Part shown: piece after piece, positions 6,555 through 9,580 of the stretch
Position numbering within the stretch: the first letter of the stretch is position 1
Layout: the number at the start of each line of letters is the position of its first letter
Assembly (NCBI GenBank): GCA_018713375.1
Contig: DVOV01000245.1
Coordinates: 1-9,580, forward strand
DNA: 9,580 nucleotides
From: Candidatus Scatomorpha stercorigallinarum
GTDB lineage: Bacteria > Bacillota_A > Clostridia > Oscillospirales > Oscillospiraceae
Direction of reading: 5' to 3'
Position numbers and translations under genes: made by a program
Notes under the pieces: generated by a model
Seen by the model: only the letters and a program-made list of their open reading frames with translations
The model's database searches: none
Told to the model about the DNA's origin: nothing

Positions 6555-7475
6555 ATGGGCGCACGATATCTCTGCGCGGACGTGGGCGGCACGCAGATCA
6601 AAGCGGCGGTGCTGGAGGAGACGGGAGAGCCGGCCGGCGATATAGAGCGCTTCGAGGCGCGATCGGGCCTGCCGCGGGACGCGCTGCTGGGGCATCTGGC
6701 CGGCTGCCTGGCCTCGGCGGCCGGGAAGGGCGGCGTGCGGGGCGTGCGCCTGGCGATGCCGGGCCCGTTCGACTATGAGAACGGTATCTGCCTTATCGAC
6801 GGGCTGGGGAAATACGCCGCGCTCTACGGTACGGACCTGCGCGCAGAGCTGGGCACAAGGCTGCGCGGCGCGCTGGGCGCGGCGGCGGAGGACATAAGGT
6901 TCATCAACGACGTGGCCGCCTTCGCCCTCGGCGAGCTGCGCTTCGGCTGCGCGCGGGGCACGGAGCGGGCGGTCTTCATCTGCATCGGCACCGGCTGCGG
7001 CAGCGCCTTCAGCGTGGGCGGGGCCCTGGCGCCGGAGGGGGCTCCGGGGGTGCCGGAGGGCGGCTACATCTACCCGCTGCCGCTGCGCGGACGGCGTGTG
7101 GACGACTGGCTCTCGCGCCGCGGGCTCTGCGAGCTGAGCCGCCTCCGGCTGGGTGAAGAGCTGGACGGCCTTGCGCTCTCGCGCCGGGCTCGGGCGGGGG
7201 ACGCGGGCGCGCTGGCGGCGTGGGGAGACTTCGCCGCACTGCTGGCAGAGGCCCTGGAGCCGGTATTGAGGAGTTTCCGACCGCAGATGTGCTGCCTTGG
7301 CGGCCAGGTGACGGCCAGCGCTGACCTATTCATATCTCCGCTGGACAGCATCTGCGGGCAGCTTGGCATACGCCTGGAGCGTACCCGGGAGACCTCGCTT
7401 CGCGCCATGCAGGGCGCGCTGTGCGCCGGTCGGGCGCTGCGCGGAACGCCCGCCGCCGGGCGGCAGTTTTCCTGA
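6555..7475 (+). CDS. ROK-family sugar kinase lacking the zinc-binding motif
   Basis: This 306-residue cytoplasmic kinase probably phosphorylates a hexose at C6 using ATP. Visible motifs are the phosphate-binding loop DVGGTQIK (9-16), MPGPFDYENG (68-77), catalytic D119 in INDVAAFALGE (117-127), the second ATP loop GTGCGSA (145-151) and LGG (248-250). The four-cysteine zinc motif of classical ROK proteins (CxCGxxGCxE) is absent. In its place is EGGYIYPLPLRGRRVDDWLSRRG (168-190), which matches a zinc-less ROK subgroup I recall from Firmicutes. No helix-turn-helix region precedes it, so it is a kinase and not a ROK repressor. GGAGGA (6542-6547) sets the ATG at 6555. Being divergent from a mannose-6-phosphate isomerase suggests mannose or fructose as substrate, but glucose or N-acetylmannosamine cannot be excluded. 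Only a weak hairpin with TTTT (7452-7470) lies at its end. Confidence 0.85.
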   Translation: MGARYLCADVGGTQIKAAVLEETGEPAGDIERFEARSGLPRDALLGHLAGCLASAAGKGGVRGVRLAMPGPFDYENGICLIDGLGKYAALYGTDLRAELGTRLRGALGAAAEDIRFINDVAAFALGELRFGCARGTERAVFICIGTGCGSAFSVGGALAPEGAPGVPEGGYIYPLPLRGRRVDDWLSRRGLCELSRLRLGEELDGLALSRRARAGDAGALAAWGDFAALLAEALEPVLRSFRPQMCCLGGQVTASADLFISPLDSICGQLGIRLERTRETSLRAMQGALCAGRALRGTPAAGRQFS

Positions 7476-7493
7476 GTATATGTTAATTGAGCA

Positions 7494-7522
7494 TTGACGT
7501 GCGCGCGGGGACTTGCTAAAAT
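7494..7522 (+). promoter_or_regulatory. Strong extended -10 promoter for the M20 gene
   Basis: TTGACG (7494-7499) and TAAAAT (7517-7522) are spaced by 17 bases, with TGC directly before the -10 (7514-7516), an extended -10 element. This is the closest match to the sigma-A consensus in the window. The leader of about 50 bases contains a small hairpin, GCCGG (7537-7541) with CCGGC (7546-7550), ahead of the GGAGG site at 7566-7570. Confidence 0.8.
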
Positions 7523-7580
7523 AGCTTCAGGAAAGGGCCGGGACGCCGGCATAAAATGAGCTATCGGAGGTTGATCCACT

Positions 7581-8759
7581 ATGGACATCGAAATCAAAAA
7601 ACTGGCCGAGGAAATGCGCGACTACGTCGTTGCCATGCGCCGTGAGTTCCACGAGCACCCGGAGGTCTCCGGCAAGGAGTTCGAGACGCGCGAGCGGCTC
7701 ATCCGCGAGCTGGACGCCATGGGCGTCCCCTATGAAAAAGTGCCCGGAACGGGCCTCATCGCCATCATCAAGGGCGAGCTGCCCGGCGACAACAAGCTTC
7801 TGCGCGCGGACATCGACGCGCTGCCGCTGCAGGAGGAGGCCGTCAACCTCAAGCAGCCGAAGGTCTGCGTATCGCAGAACGCCGGCGCCTGCCACGCCTG
7901 CGGCCACGACGCGCACATGGCCATGCTGCTGGGCACGATGAAGGTCCTCGTCTCTGTCCGCGACCGCCTGAAGGGCACGGTCTACTGCGCTTTTGAAGAG
8001 GGCGAGGAGACCAACTGCGGCATCGAGGCCATGATCCAGGCCCTGGAGAAGTACCCCATCGACCGCTGCATGGCCCTGCATGTCTATAACATGCTGGAGG
8101 CGGGTAAGGTCAACCTGGTGCCCGGGCCGCGCATGGCCGGCACGGTGCGCATCGGCTTCCACCTGAAGGGCAAGAGCGGCCACGGCTCCCGCCCGGACCA
8201 GGCCATCAGCCCCATCATCCCCGGCGCGCACATCATCTCCGAGATCAACAGCGCCTTCAACAACCAGTTGAACATCGAGGAGACCGTGACGCTCGGCTTC
8301 GGCATGTTTGCCGCCGGCACCGCCTGGAACATCATCCCCGACGACGCCTACATCACCGGCAACGCGCGCTACTTCGACCCCGTGGAGGGCGACAAGGCCT
8401 TTGCCCTCATCAACCGCACCATCAAGAACGTCGCCGAGATCCACCGCTGCGGCGTGGAGTTCGACCCCACCCACCGCATCAGCCCGCTGCCTGTCGTCAA
8501 CGACGCCGGCGTGGTGGAGCGCGTGCGCGCCAACGTCGTCGACGCCTGCGGCGAGGAAGTACTGGGCGACTGCGACCGCTGGTTCGCCTCCGAGTGCTAC
8601 AGCGCCTATCTGGCCAAGTACCCCGGCGCGCTGGGCCTGCTCGGCATCCGCAACGAGGAGCTGGGCAGCGGCGCCGCCCACCACAACGGCCAGTTCGACC
8701 TGGACGAGTCCGCGCTCACGCTCGGCGTCTGCACCGAGCTGGCTTTCGCGCTGGACTGA
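7581..8759 (+). CDS. M20-family metallo-amidohydrolase (M20D type)
   Basis: This 392-residue cytoplasmic hydrolase has the typical two-domain M20 layout (catalytic domain interrupted by a dimerisation domain). It probably cleaves an amide bond of an N-acylated amino acid, hippurate-like conjugate or small peptide. Motifs are REFHEHPEVSGKE (21-33), RADIDALP (75-82) with D78, and HACGHDAHM (105-113) with metal ligands C107 and H109. They continue with FEEGEE (138-143) holding the catalytic E139 and ligand E140, ALHV with H167, the dimer-domain segment GKSGHGSRPD (197-206), and HHNGQFDLDE (367-376) with the C-terminal ligand. The use of Cys instead of Asp at the bridging position is typical of M20D. 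All 26 isoleucine codons are ATC, unlike the neighbours. GGAGG at 7566-7570, 10 bases upstream, supports the ATG at 7581. It appears monocistronic, with its own promoter and terminator. The exact substrate is not determinable here. Confidence 0.9.
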   Translation: MDIEIKKLAEEMRDYVVAMRREFHEHPEVSGKEFETRERLIRELDAMGVPYEKVPGTGLIAIIKGELPGDNKLLRADIDALPLQEEAVNLKQPKVCVSQNAGACHACGHDAHMAMLLGTMKVLVSVRDRLKGTVYCAFEEGEETNCGIEAMIQALEKYPIDRCMALHVYNMLEAGKVNLVPGPRMAGTVRIGFHLKGKSGHGSRPDQAISPIIPGAHIISEINSAFNNQLNIEETVTLGFGMFAAGTAWNIIPDDAYITGNARYFDPVEGDKAFALINRTIKNVAEIHRCGVEFDPTHRISPLPVVNDAGVVERVRANVVDACGEEVLGDCDRWFASECYSAYLAKYPGALGLLGIRNEELGSGAAHHNGQFDLDESALTLGVCTELAFALD

Positions 8760-8776
8760 GAGTAAACGGCAAACGC

Positions 8777-8804
8777 AAAAAGCCCCGGAGACCCGGGGCT
8801 TTTT
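8777..8804 (+). terminator. Rho-independent terminator after the M20 gene
   Basis: A perfect 12-bp stem, AAAAAGCCCCGG (8777-8788) with CCGGGGCTTTTT (8793-8804), closes an AGAC loop and ends in five T's. It lies 17 bases past the M20 stop codon and isolates that gene from the LytTR regulator. The symmetric A- and T-runs would let it work in both directions. Confidence 0.93.
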
Positions 8805-8810
8805 GACGTC

Positions 8811-8839
8811 TTGAAGCTTGGGGCGCTTGGTGGTAGAAT
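8811..8839 (+). promoter_or_regulatory. Candidate promoter of the LytTR regulator gene
   Basis: TTGAAG (8811-8816) and TAGAAT (8834-8839) are spaced by 17 bases, with TGG just before the -10 (8831-8833) as an extended -10. It begins only 6 bases after the preceding terminator. The predicted transcript start near 8846 falls at the Shine-Dalgarno site, leaving a leader of only about 15 bases. Confidence 0.6.
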
Positions 8840-8860
8840 AAAAGGGGAGGTGAGGAACGG

Positions 8861-9556
8861 GTGTACCGGCTGGCGGTGTGCGAGGACGAGGAACAGGCGC
8901 GGGCGGCGCTGTGCGCGCTCTGCGGCGAGATACTGGACGGCTGGGGCGTGGAGCACCCCGTGGCCGACGTTTCCGGCGCAGAGGGGATGGAGGGCGCCCT
9001 CGGCGCGGGGGAGCGCTTTGACCTGCTATGCCTGGACATCCTGATGGAGGGCAAGACGGGCATGGAGCTGGCGAAGCAGCTGCGCGGCTGGGACGAGGAC
9101 GTGAGTTTGCTGTTCATCACCAGCAGCAGCGATTTCCTGAAGGACGGCTATGCCGTGCGGCCCATACAGTACCTCTTCAAGCCTGTCCGCAGGGCGGAAC
9201 TGTCGGACGCGCTGGGCACCGACCTGCGGCTGCACCACACGCCGGAGACGGTGTCCATACACACGAAAACGGGCGTGTTCTCGCTGCCGCTGCGCGCCCT
9301 GCGCTATATCGAGAGCCAGGACCATATGGCCGTGGCCTGCCTGCCGGAGGGGCCCCGTTCTTACCGCATCAACATATCCGAGCTGGAGCGGCTGCTGCCG
9401 TCGCGGATATTCTGCCGCTGCCACCGCAGCTTCCTGGTGAATATGAGGTACATCGCCTCCATCGACCGCCGGGGCGTGCTGCTGGACGACGGCACGGTCA
9501 TCCCGTGGGGCGCAGTTACTACGAGCGCCTGCACGAGCGCTTCGTCCACTATCTGA
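8861..9556 (+). CDS. LytTR-family response regulator with apparent frameshift near the 3' end
   Basis: This is a two-component response regulator. The receiver domain (about 1-118) has acidic residues E8-D9, phosphoacceptor D59 in LLCLDILMEGKTGMEL, T87 and K107 (FKP). A LytTR DNA-binding domain (about 129 to the end) carries IHTKTGVFSLPLRALRYIES and RCHRSFLVNMRYI (186-198). Regulators of this class control peptide signalling, envelope or transport genes; the target is unknown here. Translation starts at GTG 8861 behind GGAGGTGA (8846-8853, 7-base gap). As read, the frame ends at 9556 with an atypical Ser/Thr/Ala-rich tail. One extra G in the run at 9507-9510 would restore WGRSYYERLHERFVHYLNTT, a normal LytTR ending, with a stop at 9565-9567 that overlaps the next ATG. 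The literal sequence therefore probably contains a one-base deletion or a sequencing error. Confidence 0.87.
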   Translation: MYRLAVCEDEEQARAALCALCGEILDGWGVEHPVADVSGAEGMEGALGAGERFDLLCLDILMEGKTGMELAKQLRGWDEDVSLLFITSSSDFLKDGYAVRPIQYLFKPVRRAELSDALGTDLRLHHTPETVSIHTKTGVFSLPLRALRYIESQDHMAVACLPEGPRSYRINISELERLLPSRIFCRCHRSFLVNMRYIASIDRRGVLLDDGTVIPWGAVTTSACTSASSTI

Positions 9557-9563
9557 ACACGAC

Positions 9564-9580
9564 ATGAAAACGGGGCGCCG
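9564..9580 (+). CDS. Start of a downstream gene, truncated by the window end
   Basis: An ATG at 9564 begins MKTGR and runs off the window. It forms an ATGA overlap with the stop codon (9565-9567) of the frameshift-corrected LytTR regulator, a typical operon junction. LytTR regulators are usually followed by a GHKL-type sensor histidine kinase, which is the best guess, but only five full codons are visible, so the product is unidentified. Confidence 0.45.

Noticed and set aside
7452..7470. Possible terminator at the end of the ROK gene
   Set aside because: Only a 5-bp GC stem with a 3-base loop, followed by AG and four T's, overlapping the coding end. It is too weak to list, so readthrough toward the M20 gene is possible.
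7527..8684. Minus-strand open frame of 385 codons opposite the M20 gene
   Set aside because: It is a compositional shadow (Ala/Val/Gly/Asp-rich, no motifs) of the M20 gene, which has all its catalytic residues.
1..9580. CRISPR arrays, tRNA or rRNA genes, insertion sequences
   Set aside because: No regularly spaced direct repeats, no cloverleaf-like segments, no transposase-like proteins and no terminal inverted repeats were seen on reading both strands.

Overview
The window looks like chromosomal DNA from a high-GC member of the Clostridia, most likely a gut-type Oscillospirales or Christensenellales lineage. The grounds are strong Gram-positive Shine-Dalgarno sites (AAGGAGG, GGAGGTGA) before nearly every gene, a lipoprotein with a lipobox, sigma-A-like promoters, compact intrinsic terminators, and protein families typical of gut Firmicutes. 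These families include an SDR-type mannonate oxidoreductase, a FecCD-type ABC importer with an FmdE protein, a two-domain mannose-6-phosphate isomerase, a zinc-motif-less ROK kinase and a LytTR regulator. The lineage is an inference and no marker gene settles it. No mobile element, CRISPR array, rRNA or tRNA was seen, and no gene-free stretch exceeds about 170 bases.

Layout. (1) 98-952 (+): SDR-family D-mannonate oxidoreductase (hexuronate breakdown), preceded by a strong inverted repeat at 35-68 and closed by a terminator at 972-997. (2) 1082-4613 (+): a four-gene operon of substrate-binding lipoprotein, FecCD-type permease, ATPase and FmdE-domain protein, ending at a terminator at 4621-4651. 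(3) 4656-6386 (-): a two-domain class I mannose-6-phosphate isomerase that converges on that terminator. It is divergent from (4) 6555-7475 (+), a ROK-family sugar kinase; the 168-bp gap holds promoter-like elements in both directions. (5) 7581-8759 (+): an M20 amidohydrolase behind the best promoter in the window, closed by a terminator at 8777-8804. (6) 8861-9556/9567 (+): a LytTR response regulator with an apparent one-base frameshift near its end, overlapping the first codons of a gene that runs off the window.

How the parts work together. The ABC genes form a complete importer of the iron-siderophore/cobalamin/heme/oxyanion superfamily. The co-transcribed FmdE protein suggests the cargo is linked to metal, possibly molybdate or tungstate, handling. 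The divergent ROK kinase and isomerase make a plausible two-step route from a free hexose such as mannose to fructose-6-phosphate. With the mannonate oxidoreductase this gives the window a sugar and sugar-acid flavour. The M20 hydrolase and LytTR regulator look like independent units.

The points most worth a second look are the degenerate P-loop-like N-terminal domain fused to the isomerase, the ABC-FmdE operon with unknown cargo, the LytTR frameshift, and the distinct codon use of the M20 gene. Nothing here is clearly a wholly undescribed system.
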